Source: Terriglobia bacterium (GTDB lineage Bacteria; Acidobacteriota; Terriglobia; Terriglobales; Acidobacteriaceae). From it: 64,000 bases of DNA. Shown here piece by piece: positions 9,359 through 17,274 of this stretch. Each line of letters opens with the position of its first letter. Position 1 is the first letter of the stretch. The notes below the pieces were generated by a model. It was not told the DNA's origin, did no database searches, and saw only the letters and a program-made list of their open reading frames with translations. A program made the translations under genes and the position numbers. Location: assembly GCA_020073395.1 (NCBI GenBank), contig JAIQFF010000009.1:1-64000 (forward strand), written 5' to 3'.

Positions 9359-10204
9359 CTAGTCGAAGAGCAGAGTGACCCAGTACGTCCCGGTGGGATA
9401 GCTGGGCGTGCGGGCGTAGCACGACCCGACGGCAAAGCCGTGGACGGAACGGTCTTTGATGGCTCGGGATGCGTCCTCGGGAATGGCCTCAGGCCGCGCA
9501 GTCGTGTAACGCAAAACCACACGGCCGTGGAGGGCTGGCGTGTGCAGCGAGTCCGCTTTGGCCATGGCGCAAGCCGCGGAGGCAGCTTCCCTGCTGTCTA
9601 AGACTCGCAGAGCGGACAGGCGGGCCTGGGCCCGCATGCGGTCCACCGTCCCCGCCACCAGGTCCTCGGCTTCGCGGGACGAATGGTTGGGCAGACTGTG
9701 TCCGAAATCCTCGGTCACGTACAGCAGCGATCCGCTGCGCACCACGCTGAATCCGGCCACGTTGTAGGTGGCATTCAACAGATTGGCGCGGTGAGGCGGA
9801 GAACGCATCAGGCTGTCCTGCGCCTGGTCCACGCTGTCGGCGAACGCGACATTTTCTCCGGACCGGTCGAGATGGGTTTTGGTGTTGGCTGCCAACCTGT
9901 GCACCAGATTGGGTTCGCCGGAAAGCTGGTGCGAAAGCTTTTGCTGCTCTGCCATGGCCGCGGCATGGGCCCGCGCTGCCTTGGTCAATCCGTCATCCAC
10001 TTGCAACGGCGGAAGTCCGGCCCGGGCCCGCTCGCGGTTGGCCATTTCGAGGAGCTGGCGTCCGGCCTCGGCGTCGTAATAGGGGGAGGGCTGCGCTTCC
10101 GCCGCCGTGGCCGTTGGTTCCGCTGCGTACATGGGCCGGCCCTCGACCATCGCGACGCCAGCCGCAAGAACAATCGCGAGAGATGCTATCAGGGCCCGGC
10201 TCAT
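9359..10204 (-). CDS. Secreted CAP (SCP/PR-1) domain protein
   Basis: 281 residues from the ATG at 10204, preferred to the ATG at 10243 because it starts a clean signal peptide (MSRALIASLAIVLAAGVAM). The CAP domain runs from about residue 45 to 165: LLEMANRERARAGLPPL, AARAHAAAMAEQ, SGENVA and SPPHRANLLNATYNVAGFSVV carry the conserved His/Glu and hinge motifs. The remaining ~100 residues, with two Cys and a hydrophobic end, are not recognised. Bacterial CAP proteins are exported and often bind lipids or cell-wall material; the role here is unknown. Divergent from rmuC. Confidence 0.8.
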   Translation of the reverse strand: MSRALIASLAIVLAAGVAMVEGRPMYAAEPTATAAEAQPSPYYDAEAGRQLLEMANRERARAGLPPLQVDDGLTKAARAHAAAMAEQQKLSHQLSGEPNLVHRLAANTKTHLDRSGENVAFADSVDQAQDSLMRSPPHRANLLNATYNVAGFSVVRSGSLLYVTEDFGHSLPNHSSREAEDLVAGTVDRMRAQARLSALRVLDSREAASAACAMAKADSLHTPALHGRVVLRYTTARPEAIPEDASRAIKDRSVHGFAVGSCYARTPSYPTGTYWVTLLFD

Positions 10205-10252
10205 ATGAGTCGTGATCTCGTAGCGGAATGGATGCGAGATCAAACTTCCGCT

Positions 10253-10280
10253 TTGCTTCCCTCACGCTAGACCCTAAAAT
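10253..10280 (+). promoter_or_regulatory. Candidate sigma70 promoter of rmuC
   Basis: TTGCTT (10253-10258) and TAAAAT (10275-10280) are separated by 16 bases and lie 18 bases before the rmuC ATG at 10299. Good -10, fair -35. Confidence 0.5.
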
Positions 10281-10298
10281 CAATCTGAGCACCTTACG

Positions 10299-11639
10299 AT
10301 GGGGACATTACTGATAGGCATACTTCTCGTGGTCAACGTTGTACTTCTGGTACTGCTTGCGGCCATTTTTCGCCGGACAACGGGCTCTTCGCAAACCGCT
10401 GAAATAACGGACCTTGCCCGGCAAACGGCGCTGCTGCATGAGTCTCTCAGCCAGAAGTTCAACGATGCCACGGTGGACATGGCCACCCGCCTGGAAAGCA
10501 CCAAGGGAGATCTACGCCAGGGTGTGACCGACCGTCTTACCCAGGGATTCAACGAAATCCGCAATTCTGTGGAGGCCCAGTTGACCGGCGGACGGAGAGA
10601 ACAGACTCAGGATTTGCGTGAAGCGCGAACTGAACTAACCACGTCGCTGGCGTTGACCACATCCCAGCTCAAAGTCGAATTCGAAAACCTCAACCAGAAA
10701 ACGGCGCAGAGCCTCGACTCCATTCGCGACCGGGTGGACGCCAAGCTGCTCGCCATCACCGACCAGGTGCAACTAAAACTCGACCAGAACATCAAGGAAG
10801 GCTTTGCCCAGTTCGAAAAAGTGCAGCAGCACCTGAAGGCGGCGGAAGAGCAGTTGCGCGAAGTAGGAGCGCTGGGACACTCCATCAACGACCTCAACAA
10901 CATGCTCAAACTGCCGCATCTGCGCGGCCAGTTTGGCGAAGCCAGCCTGGAACGACTGCTGTCGGATTTTCTGCCCGCCCACATGTTCGAAATGCAGTCC
11001 TCCGCCGGTGACGGCAACGGACGCGCCGACGCCGTCATCCAGTTTCCCGATCGCCGCCTGCCTATCGACGCCAAGTTTCCCCGCGAACAGGTGTTGGCCC
11101 TCTTTGAAAGCAACGTCGAATCCGAAATTGAAGAAGCCCGGCACGAGTTCGTGCGCGTAATGAAGACTGAAGCCAGGCGGATCAAGGCTTACATCCAGCC
11201 CGAACATGGCACCACCGACATTGCCCTGATGTACTTGCCCAGCGAAACGCTCTACATGGAAGCTATCCGCAACCGCGAGCTCGCGGATTGGCTCAATGTG
11301 CAGCACGTGTTTCCGGTTTCGCCCAATACTTTGCTGATGACCTTGCAGACGATTGCCTTGGTGCACAAATGGTACGAAGTCGCCAGCCGCTTTGAGAAGA
11401 GCCGCCTCGAACTGGCCAAAGCGCAAAAGTCGTTCGATCATTTCCAGAACCAGTTCGAAACGGTGGGCAAGAATTTGAACAAGGCGCAGGAAGCCTTTGA
11501 TACCGCGCAACGCCATCTGAAAACGTATCGCGGCCGGGTGACCGCCCTCAGCGGGCAGGAACAGCTGGAACTGGATGCGGCAACCGCGAAGAGCGACGAA
11601 GAGCCCACCCTGCCGCTGACCGACAAGGCCAGCGCTTAA
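10299..11639 (+). CDS. rmuC: DNA recombination protein RmuC homologue
   Basis: 446 residues. The RmuC family limits inversions at short inverted repeats and is related to PD-(D/E)XK nucleases. A membrane anchor (residues 1-22, LLIGILLVVNVVLLVLLAAI) precedes a long coiled coil (about 30-200). The nuclease-like domain includes RGQFGEASLERLL, DGNGRADAVIQFPD and LPIDAKFPREQ, the last giving the D-x-K element. A helical C-terminal region follows. The proposed role is of some interest here because this chromosome is full of inverted repeats, but no direct link is shown. The stop is followed eight bases later by a family E repeat. Confidence 0.92.
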   Translation: MGTLLIGILLVVNVVLLVLLAAIFRRTTGSSQTAEITDLARQTALLHESLSQKFNDATVDMATRLESTKGDLRQGVTDRLTQGFNEIRNSVEAQLTGGRREQTQDLREARTELTTSLALTTSQLKVEFENLNQKTAQSLDSIRDRVDAKLLAITDQVQLKLDQNIKEGFAQFEKVQQHLKAAEEQLREVGALGHSINDLNNMLKLPHLRGQFGEASLERLLSDFLPAHMFEMQSSAGDGNGRADAVIQFPDRRLPIDAKFPREQVLALFESNVESEIEEARHEFVRVMKTEARRIKAYIQPEHGTTDIALMYLPSETLYMEAIRNRELADWLNVQHVFPVSPNTLLMTLQTIALVHKWYEVASRFEKSRLELAKAQKSFDHFQNQFETVGKNLNKAQEAFDTAQRHLKTYRGRVTALSGQEQLELDAATAKSDEEPTLPLTDKASA

Positions 11640-11646
11640 CCCTGCT

Positions 11647-11706
11647 ATGTCATCCTGAGCGGAGCATCTGCTTCGCCTCGCGAAGCAGATGGGGAGTCGA
11701 AGGACC
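11647..11706. repeat. Family E repeat with a 12-bp hairpin
   Basis: GTCATCCTGAGCGGAG and AGTCGAAGGACCCC flank a perfect stem, CATCTGCTTCGC (11665-11676) and GCGAAGCAGATG (11680-11691), with a three-base loop. It may serve as the rmuC terminator, though no U-tract follows. Related sequence is at 6271-6310 and, as a 25-base piece, at 47075-47099. Confidence 0.65.
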
Positions 11707-11730
11707 CCTACCACCGCTCGGGTATATATC

Positions 11731-11759
11731 TTGATATAGTCCACTTTGGTTGATATCAT
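11731..11759 (+). promoter_or_regulatory. Sigma70 promoter of vapBC
   Basis: TTGATA (11731-11736), a 17-base spacer, then TATCAT (11754-11759), 25 bases before the antitoxin ATG. TTGATAT occurs twice, 19 bases apart (11731 and 11750), and the surrounding AT-rich half-palindromes (GATATC, GGTATATGCC) make an operator for the VapB/VapBC autorepressor likely. The composition contrasts sharply with the GC-rich surroundings. Confidence 0.65.
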
Positions 11760-11783
11760 GGTATATGCCAAGGGGAAATCCTT

Positions 11784-12026
11784 ATGCCTCGCACCGCAAA
11801 ACTATTCCATAATGGGCGCAGCCAAGCCGTGCGCCTGCCCTCGGAATACCGATTCCAGGGCTCAGAAGTCTTTATCCGCCGCGATCCAGCTACGGGCGAC
11901 GTCGTATTGTCGCGCAGGCCCGAATCCTGGGAAGATTTTTTCGAGCTCGCAGACAAGATCAAAGTGCCTGAAGACTTCATGGCTGACCGGGACGACCGAC
12001 CACCGCAGAAGCGAAAGCTGTTCTGA
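11784..12026 (+). CDS. vapB: VapB-type antitoxin (AbrB/SpoVT fold)
   Basis: 80 residues. The N-terminal swapped-hairpin DNA-binding domain is recognisable ([20 protein letters not shown], then VFIRR and GDVVLSRRP), the VagC/VapB pattern. The acidic and basic tail ([17 protein letters not shown]) would wrap and inhibit the toxin. Ribosome binding site AAGGGG at 11769-11774. Its TGA stop shares its last base with the toxin ATG at 12026, giving coupled translation. Expected to repress its own promoter together with VapC. Confidence 0.88.
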   Translation: MPRTAKLFHNGRSQAVRLPSEYRFQGSEVFIRRDPATGDVVLSRRPESWEDFFELADKIKVPEDFMADRDDRPPQKRKLF

Positions 12027-12430
12027 TGGTGCGTTACCTGCTGGACACCAACACCGCCAGCTATGCCATCAAGGGCAACGTGGCCAGCGTACGCGCGCGT
12101 CTGCTGAATACGCCGATGGCTGAGATCGGGATTTCCGTCATCACGGAAGCTGAATTACGCTTCGGAGTGGCCCGACTGCCCGGAGCGGTACGCCTGAAAG
12201 GCCTGGTCGAGGAGTTCCTGCTGCGGGTTGAAGTGCTGCCTTGGGACTCGGCAGCAGCCCATCAGTACGCAGAGATCCGCGCTGTTCTGGAGCGATCTGG
12301 CAAGCCGATGGGCAACATGGACATGCTGATCGCCGCCCATGCGCTGGCTGTAGAGGCGGTGTTGGTGACCCATGACCGTGTGTTCCGTCGAGTGAAGGGG
12401 TTGACAATCGAGGACTGGAGCAAAGCATAA
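12026..12430 (+). CDS. vapC: VapC-type PIN-domain ribonuclease toxin
   Basis: 134 residues. PIN-domain endoribonuclease, the toxic partner of the preceding antitoxin; family members cut tRNA or rRNA. The acidic site is complete: Asp7 in YLLDTNTASY, Glu in TEAELRFG, Asp in GNMDMLIAAHAL, and Asp in VTHDRVFRRVKGL. The sequence is most like the VapC group with the YLLDTN start. One-base overlap with the antitoxin. The stop is followed 30 bases later by a 139-bp family A repeat element. The system looks intact. Confidence 0.92.
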   Translation: MVRYLLDTNTASYAIKGNVASVRARLLNTPMAEIGISVITEAELRFGVARLPGAVRLKGLVEEFLLRVEVLPWDSAAAHQYAEIRAVLERSGKPMGNMDMLIAAHALAVEAVLVTHDRVFRRVKGLTIEDWSKA

Positions 12431-12459
12431 TCTTTCAGAGTCGAGGCAAATCCGAAACC

Positions 12460-12598
12460 GTGTGGGGCGGACACTCCTGTCCGCCGCTTTTGACTTTGAC
12501 TTAAGTATTCAGCCGGTTCGTTTTCGCAGGCAAAGGAGCAAAAGGACCAAAGCAAAAACCAACTGGAAAAGCGGCGGACAGGAGTGTCCACCCCACAC
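12460..12598. repeat. Family A element 1 (139 bp, inverted hairpin ends)
   Basis: The outer ~32 bases are inverted copies of each other: GTGTGGGGCGGACACTCCTG continuing TCCGCCGCTTTT at the left (12460-12490) and its complement at the right (12567-12598), one mismatch. Each end is itself a hairpin, GGCGGACA-CTCC-TGTCCGCC, with a T-rich stretch on the inner side. The middle ~75 bases are unlike other copies. It lies between the convergent vapC and pspA and ends six bases from the pspA stop, so it could act as a two-way terminator. Confidence 0.85.
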
Positions 12599-12604
12599 GG
12601 ACAG

Positions 12605-13264
12605 CTACGCTCCCCGCTTCGTCTTCAAGTCGGCCAGCAATTGCTCGATGCGGTCTTCTTTTTCGAGCGCCGCCAGGCGCTCTTCAACATCGTCAGCGGC
12701 AATTTCGGATTTGGCCTGGCTGTGAGCTTCGGCGTGGGCCACCTTGCGCTTCATGCGCTCGAAGGCGTTGGCGCTGGAACCGTTACCCGAAGCCATTTTC
12801 GCGTCGCTGGCTTTGCCGACCGCGCGGGCCCGGCGATGCTGGGCGATCAGCAGATCGGCCTTGGCTTGCGCTTCCGTCAGCTTCCGCTCCAGCTGGCGTA
12901 GCGCGGTTTTCAGGTTCTCTACTTGTGCCTTCTGGTCAATCACCTGCTCCGAGAAGCCCTGGCTCAGGTCACGATAACTTTCTACCCGTTGCAGGGCAGC
13001 GCGGGCTAAGTCATCCTGTTTCTTGTCCACCGACAACTCCGCTTTGCGCATCCACTCCGCCACTTTGTCTTCATTTTCCTTTTGTCTTTTTTCCAGCAGG
13101 TGCTGGTCGGCGATGGCTATCGCCACCTGGGTTTTGACCTGCAGAAGCTGGTTCTGCATGTCGAGGATTACCTGTTTGATCATCTTTTCCGGGTGCTCAG
13201 CCTTGTCAACCAGGTCGTTGAGATTGGCCCGGACCAGTGTGGAAACTCGCTCTAGTAATGCCAT
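12605..13264 (-). CDS. pspA: PspA/IM30/Vipp1 family membrane-stress protein
   Basis: 219 residues, almost wholly helical coiled coil (about 25-145), ending in a charged C-terminal helix. ESCRT-III-like protein that polymerises on the inner face of damaged membranes. The N-terminal block MALLERVSTLVRANLNDLVD with DKAEHPEKMIKQVILDMQ is typical and can form the amphipathic membrane-binding helix. Ribosome binding site AAGGAG eight bases before the ATG. It is the last gene of the run that begins at 17263, together with flotillin and an NfeD-like protein, partners often found near PspA in stress operons. Confidence 0.93.
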   Translation of the reverse strand: MALLERVSTLVRANLNDLVDKAEHPEKMIKQVILDMQNQLLQVKTQVAIAIADQHLLEKRQKENEDKVAEWMRKAELSVDKKQDDLARAALQRVESYRDLSQGFSEQVIDQKAQVENLKTALRQLERKLTEAQAKADLLIAQHRRARAVGKASDAKMASGNGSSANAFERMKRKVAHAEAHSQAKSEIAADDVEERLAALEKEDRIEQLLADLKTKRGA

Positions 13265-13284
13265 GATAAAACTCCTTTTTTGAA

Positions 13285-13506
13285 TCAGCTTCTAGCTGCT
13301 GGCTGCTGGCTTCTGGCTTGGTGCTTTTCGTGGACTTCGGCGCACTCAGCGCAGTTCGTGCCGCGAAAATTGCTTCCGATTACGACTCCAATGGCGATTC
13401 CCACAGCCAGCCAGATCGCAACGTGGCCAGCGGCGACGCCCATCGCGGTGCCGATGCCGGCGCCGAGAGTAATGCCAAGGACGATTTGCATCGACGGTCT
13501 TTTCAT
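13285..13506 (-). CDS. Small glycine-rich membrane protein
   Basis: 73 residues from the ATG at 13506. Two hydrophobic helices with Gly-zipper spacing (LGITLGAGIGTAMGVAAGHV and AIWLAVGIAIGVVIG) are followed by a soluble tail with Cys-Ala-Glu-Cys. The last ~10 residues (ARSQQPAARS) are encoded by a family D intergenic repeat, so the original C-terminus probably lay before them. It lies between flotillin and pspA on the same strand, 20 bases from pspA, and is presumably part of that operon. No family recognised. Confidence 0.65.
   Translation of the reverse strand: MKRPSMQIVLGITLGAGIGTAMGVAAGHVAIWLAVGIAIGVVIGSNFRGTNCAECAEVHEKHQARSQQPAARS
13288..13322. repeat. Family D repeat (solo)
   Basis: CAGCTTCTAGCTGCTGGCTG followed by CTGGCTTCTGGCTTGG. 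It lies inside the 3' end of the small membrane-protein gene and supplies its last codons and stop. Relatives at 6213, 26641 and 50549. Confidence 0.6.
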
Positions 13507-13533
13507 AGCTCTTTGCCTCAAGACGATTTCAAC

Positions 13534-13568
13534 AATGGACGGGACGGGCGGGACGCCCGTCCTCCATT
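13534..13568. repeat. Family I hairpin repeat between flotillin and the small membrane protein
   Basis: Outer AATGGA/TCCATT and inner GACGGGCG/CGCCCGTC pair as a bulged hairpin. A close relative (GGACGGGCG/CGCCCGTCC) is at 58442-58463. Confidence 0.6.
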
Positions 13569-13578
13569 GAGCCTTTCA

Positions 13579-15033
13579 TCACTTACCCGCTCCACCGTTC
13601 GGCGGTAGCACGTCTGGCCTGGGCGTTTTGTCGCCTATCTGGCGGACTTTTCCCAGTAGCTCCGACATCGGCATTCCGGACAGCGTTTCGAACAAGGCTG
13701 GCACTTGCGCCGCCATTTTGGCGATGTCGCCAGTGATCTTGTTCATCCCCGACGCGTCGCCGTTGCCCGTGGACACGATGGTGATCTTGTCCACATTGGC
13801 CAGCGGACTGGCCAGCGCCCGCACAATTTCAGGCATGCCGGCAAACAATTTGTCGATGACTGCCGCCTGGTTGTACTCCTGGTAAGCCTCGGCTTTAACG
13901 TTCATGGCTTTGGCCTCAGCTTCGCCTTTCTTGAAAATAATCTCGGCTTCAGCCTCGCCCTGGGCGCGAATCGCCGACGCATGACCATCCGCTTCCGACA
14001 TCAGTCGCTGCTTTTCGGCCAAGGCCAGGGTTTCGATTCTCTGCCGCTCGATTTCCGCCTGCTTCAGCACGGTTGCGATCAGCTCCTTCTCGCGGCGGTT
14101 GATTTCGGCTTCCTGCACTTTGACCTGTTGTTCTTTCTCGATCTGCTGCACCTTCACCTGCTCGGCGATGACCTGCTGCTGCATGATGTTGGTCTGTATG
14201 TCGTACGCCTTGTCGGCCTGCGCCTGCTGCCGCTTGGTGACTTCGACGTATTGCGCCTTCTTGACTTCGAGGTCACGCTGGGCTTCTGCCTGCTTGGCGA
14301 GGGAAAGCGTTTCCGCAAGAACTCGCTCCTGATCCGCTTGGGCTCTGGCAACCGCGGATTCGCGCTGCGCCAGTGCACGCTTGATGGCCGTGTCGCGATC
14401 GGCTTCCGCCGTGGCTACGTCGGCATCGCGCTTGATGCGGGCAACGTCGGGCTTGCCCATGTTGGTGATGTACTCGTTCTTGTCGCGGACTTCCTTGATG
14501 GTGAAAGAAATGACTTCCAGACCCATCTTGTTCATGTCCTCCGCACATGTAGAACGCATGCGGTCGGAGACCATCTCCGGCTGCTTGACGATTTCTTCCA
14601 CCGTGAGTTGTCCGATGATGCCGCGCAGGTGGCCTTCCATCACCAGGCGGATCAGGCCTTCGCGCTCCTGGTCGGTCTTGGTGAGGAATTGTTCTGACGC
14701 GGTCAGGATGGACTCCATGTCCGACTTGACCTTGATCTGGGCCACGGCCTCGACCGTAACCGCCACACCCTGCTTGGTGTAGAGGTCTTGCTGTGGGGCC
14801 ACGTCGAACGACATCAACTCGAGTGAAAGCTCGCGGCAGATCTGGACCATGGGAAATACCAGCGTGCCGTGGCCCTTCACCACCCGCGTGCCGCCCAGTC
14901 CGTAAACGATCAGGGCTTCATGGGGGCCGGCCTTACGATAAAGCCTAGCCATGCCGCTCATGAGGAACAGAATGACCATGACTCCCAGGCCAACGAAGAT
15001 CCAAATTTCAAAAATGTGTGAAATCCCGAACAT
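13579..15033 (-). CDS. Flotillin-like SPFH-domain protein
   Basis: 484 residues from the ATG at 15033, chosen for its strong AGAGGAGG site; the ATG at 15081 would add 16 unlikely residues. One N-terminal membrane helix (IWIFVGLGVMVILFLMSGM), an SPFH domain (about 30-200, with FVAP-like FDVAPQQDLYTKQGVAVTVEAVAQIKV), then a long Ala/Glu-rich coiled coil with EAEA-type repeats (about 200-400) and a conserved C-terminal piece. This is full-length flotillin of the YuaG/YqiK class, an organiser of membrane microdomains. An NfeD-like protein is encoded two genes upstream, matching the usual NfeD-flotillin pairing. Alternative: another SPFH scaffold. Confidence 0.92.
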   Translation of the reverse strand: MFGISHIFEIWIFVGLGVMVILFLMSGMARLYRKAGPHEALIVYGLGGTRVVKGHGTLVFPMVQICRELSLELMSFDVAPQQDLYTKQGVAVTVEAVAQIKVKSDMESILTASEQFLTKTDQEREGLIRLVMEGHLRGIIGQLTVEEIVKQPEMVSDRMRSTCAEDMNKMGLEVISFTIKEVRDKNEYITNMGKPDVARIKRDADVATAEADRDTAIKRALAQRESAVARAQADQERVLAETLSLAKQAEAQRDLEVKKAQYVEVTKRQQAQADKAYDIQTNIMQQQVIAEQVKVQQIEKEQQVKVQEAEINRREKELIATVLKQAEIERQRIETLALAEKQRLMSEADGHASAIRAQGEAEAEIIFKKGEAEAKAMNVKAEAYQEYNQAAVIDKLFAGMPEIVRALASPLANVDKITIVSTGNGDASGMNKITGDIAKMAAQVPALFETLSGMPMSELLGKVRQIGDKTPRPDVLPPNGGAGK

Positions 15034-15068
15034 ATCGCCTCCTCTTTCGAGTGCCCGAAGAGCCTCAA

Positions 15069-15097
15069 CCACAAAGGGCACGAAGGTACACGAAGGA
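15069..15097. repeat. Family G intergenic repeat
   Basis: ACCACAAAGGGCACGAAGG followed by TACACGAAGG, a near-tandem of CACGAAGG units in the 81-base gap between the DUF1648 gene and flotillin. Only one copy was seen in the window. Confidence 0.45.
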
Positions 15098-15114
15098 ATT
15101 CAAAGAGATTCGCT

Positions 15115-16017
15115 TCATGTATTTTCGCGAGCTTTCTGGTTCTGTCTGATCAAGTTCAAGTCCTGCATGATTCTTTTCGGCTCACGATGACCGAGAAACA
15201 CTTCTCCGTCGGATAACATGATGCGGACGCCAGTGTTTCCCCAAACGTAGGCGCGGCTTTCTCCGATGCCGCGGATGCCGTAGCCACTCATGGGATTCCA
15301 GGGCGCAACCGCGTAGGCCTTGATGTTTTGCAGCGGGATGGAACGCAGCCGAAAGCCAAGCGTGCTGATTTCAACTCCATGGCCGGTGAAGCGATAGCGA
15401 AAGCCGCTCCAGGCCAGCGCAGCCGCTCCTAGCAGAAGCAAGGCGGGCAAGGTCATGACCCAGCGCAGGCCGCCTAGCGGGATGACAGCGATCACGCCCA
15501 GTTCAACCGCGGTAAGAACGGTGAAGACCGACGCCCACAGCGGCGAGCCGTGAACTTCCTCGGTCTCGACGACATCAGAATGACGAGGCAATTCGACGCC
15601 ACGCTTGGTTAGCAGAGCAACCGCCGTCAGCGCAATGGCCGCGATGAAGACAACGGCCAAGGCGGGGACAACGTTGAGCGGGCGGCCATAGAGGTTGTAG
15701 TTCAAGACCGCCAGGTTGATGCTGAACAGGACACCCACTACCACGTACAACATGCCCAGCAGGGACCAGGCGAGGACATCCGGCTTACGTACCCGGCTGA
15801 GCGCCCAGGTAAACGCGACCAGGATGACCGCCGTCACAACCATGGCAAAGATGAGCGAGGTGTCACGCATCATCCAACCATTGGGTTGGCCGGAGACTCC
15901 GAAATGGGTCGCCATTCTGGTTGGAAGCTGGTCCCAGACCGACCAATACTGCAATGCCGTCAGCGGCAGGGCCAGCCACAGCATCGCTGTCAGTGCGCGA
16001 TAGAGTTTGCTGTCCAT
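15115..16017 (-). CDS. DUF1648-domain membrane protein with C-terminal PH-like region
   Basis: 300 residues. Near the N-terminus LPTRMATHFGVSGQPNGWM is the DUF1648 signature (P-x-H-x-x-x-x-G-x-P-x-x-W) after one membrane helix; about six more hydrophobic segments follow to residue ~215. The last ~80 residues (GVEISTLGFRLRSIPLQNIKAY, then a Gly/Tyr-rich stretch and VRIMLSDGEVFLGHREP) look like a small PH-like beta domain on the cytoplasmic side. DUF1648 proteins occur in Firmicutes stress loci, but the function is not known. Same strand and probable operon with the NfeD-like and flotillin genes. Confidence 0.75.
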   Translation of the reverse strand: MDSKLYRALTAMLWLALPLTALQYWSVWDQLPTRMATHFGVSGQPNGWMMRDTSLIFAMVVTAVILVAFTWALSRVRKPDVLAWSLLGMLYVVVGVLFSINLAVLNYNLYGRPLNVVPALAVVFIAAIALTAVALLTKRGVELPRHSDVVETEEVHGSPLWASVFTVLTAVELGVIAVIPLGGLRWVMTLPALLLLGAAALAWSGFRYRFTGHGVEISTLGFRLRSIPLQNIKAYAVAPWNPMSGYGIRGIGESRAYVWGNTGVRIMLSDGEVFLGHREPKRIMQDLNLIRQNQKARENT

Positions 16018-16077
16018 TTAGCCTCCCGGCATTACAACCCGCCGCCAAACAATTGCCGCAACATTCTTATCCGACTG

Positions 16078-16106
16078 AGCACGAGCGGGCACGCTCGCGC
16101 CTACAT
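16078..16106. repeat. REP family B, solo copy
   Basis: GAGCACGAGCGGGCACGCTC followed by GCGCCTACATT, in the same orientation as the right-end REP of the RAYT unit. It supplies the last Met codon and TAG stop of the NfeD-like gene (read ATGTAG on the minus strand). Confidence 0.75.
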
Positions 16107-16754
16107 TGACTCTCCCTCGCCTGATATCTCCGACCATGGGCGTACGTAGGCAATTCCTTTTTCGTAGCGTGTGACCATCACTTCGGTTCCCTTCGCCACA
16201 GGGCTCCCATCGACTCCGCGGGCGCCACAGGTGCGCCGTGTGCCTGCCTGCGAGTAGATGATTTCTCCCGTACCACCCTCTCGGATCGAAACCGAGACTC
16301 TGCCCAGCACGCCATTCATTTCGTAGTCGGCGGGATCCATGCTTTCTTCCTGCGAAATCAGCACTCGGCCGAGAAAAAGAAACACAACGGCTCCGCCCAC
16401 CAGGCCGCTGCCAACCGCCAAGCCAAGTCCGGTGACGAACCACACGCCGGAGAAGCGTGTCAGCAGATACCCGGTCCCACCGAACCAGGCCAGGAACGCC
16501 GTCGCGGTGATGAAGTTGAACGGCGAAATGTGAGCGGCCTCGCCCGTGATTACTTTCTGACCCGGGTTCGCGGGATGGGCCGGTGCATGCCCAGCGGGCG
16601 CACCGTGTCCGCCGCCAACATGAGGCGTTGCCACATGCCCATGCGAAAAGTGGGGCGGGTGCAGATGCCAGCGCATGCCTCCCGCCAGAAACGAGAGCAG
16701 GCTGAACAAGAATCCCACCGCAAAACAAATCAGATAGAAATCCGCCCAGGTCAT
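16101..16754 (-). CDS. NfeD-like membrane protein (flotillin partner)
   Basis: 217 residues. An N-terminal membrane helix, a His/Gly/Pro-rich linker (HPPHFSHGHVATPHVGGGHG), two more hydrophobic helices (about 85-135), then a C-terminal beta domain: NGVLGRVSVSIREGGTGEI, then ARGVDGSPVAKGTEVMVTRY, the OB-fold pattern of NfeD/YuaF/YqiJ proteins. These work with flotillin in the same operon. The ATG overlaps the stop of the upstream regulator (ATGA, 16751-16754), so translation is coupled. The last codons come from a REP. The His-rich linker might bind metal; that is speculation. Confidence 0.78.
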   Translation of the reverse strand: MTWADFYLICFAVGFLFSLLSFLAGGMRWHLHPPHFSHGHVATPHVGGGHGAPAGHAPAHPANPGQKVITGEAAHISPFNFITATAFLAWFGGTGYLLTRFSGVWFVTGLGLAVGSGLVGGAVVFLFLGRVLISQEESMDPADYEMNGVLGRVSVSIREGGTGEIIYSQAGTRRTCGARGVDGSPVAKGTEVMVTRYEKGIAYVRPWSEISGEGESM

Positions 16755-17263
16755 GGCCGTGGCCTCCTTGCCTGGTTGTGGCTCCGGCCTGCGCCGCGTT
16801 CGGGCTGTAACGCCTCGAGCAAGCGCTCGGCCAACCCCGGGGTGTCGAGAATCGCTCCCAAAAGCAGGAAACAGCGCCGCGTATCTTTCTCGCGTGCCGC
16901 CTTGATCAAGACTTCGCTCAATTGCGGATCGCTGGCGAAACGCTCCGAGCCTTGCAGCAACCAGACGTCGAGTTTGCCTTCCGTTGTGCGCAAGTCCGAT
17001 ACCAGCTCGGTGTGATAACCCTCGGGGTCGTCCACCAGAAATCCGGGATGAACCTTAAAGAAGCTGGCCAGCAAAGTGCGGGTCGATTGCGTCATGTGGG
17101 GGCGCACGCCGCTTTCGATTTGCGAAACGTAGGATTGGCTGATGCTTTTTCCCTGTTCCTTGCGGATGGCCCGCACCAGCTCCTGCTGGGTCATGGGACG
17201 AGCCAGACCGCGCAGCGAGCCTTCCACTTCGCGCAAGTAACGTAATTTCTCCGCCAAAGTCAT
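16751..17263 (-). CDS. XRE-family transcriptional regulator, probable operon repressor
   Basis: 170 residues from the ATG at 17263. A Cro/C1-type helix-turn-helix spans about residues 20-75: MTQQELVRAIRKEQGKSISQ then SYVSQIESGVRPHMTQSTR. The C-terminal ~90 residues are helical and resemble those of PadR/XRE regulators linked to membrane-stress genes, but are not assigned. The start is fixed by the promoter: the -10 box covers 17281-17286, so the ATG at 17278 could not be used. The leader would be only about 11 bases. The two palindromes at the promoter suggest autoregulation, with the whole downstream run under its control. Confidence 0.82.
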   Translation of the reverse strand: MTLAEKLRYLREVEGSLRGLARPMTQQELVRAIRKEQGKSISQSYVSQIESGVRPHMTQSTRTLLASFFKVHPGFLVDDPEGYHTELVSDLRTTEGKLDVWLLQGSERFASDPQLSEVLIKAAREKDTRRCFLLLGAILDTPGLAERLLEALQPERGAGRSHNQARRPRP

Positions 17264-17274
17264 AATCCCAAATC

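Noticed and set aside
11647-11706. Riboswitch or leader peptide upstream of vapBC
   Set aside because: The stem belongs to a dispersed repeat and precedes the vapBC promoter, so it is not in the vapBC leader.
13705-14697. 330-codon frame on the plus strand
   Set aside because: Antisense shadow of the flotillin coiled coil; Leu/Phe/Arg-rich low complexity.
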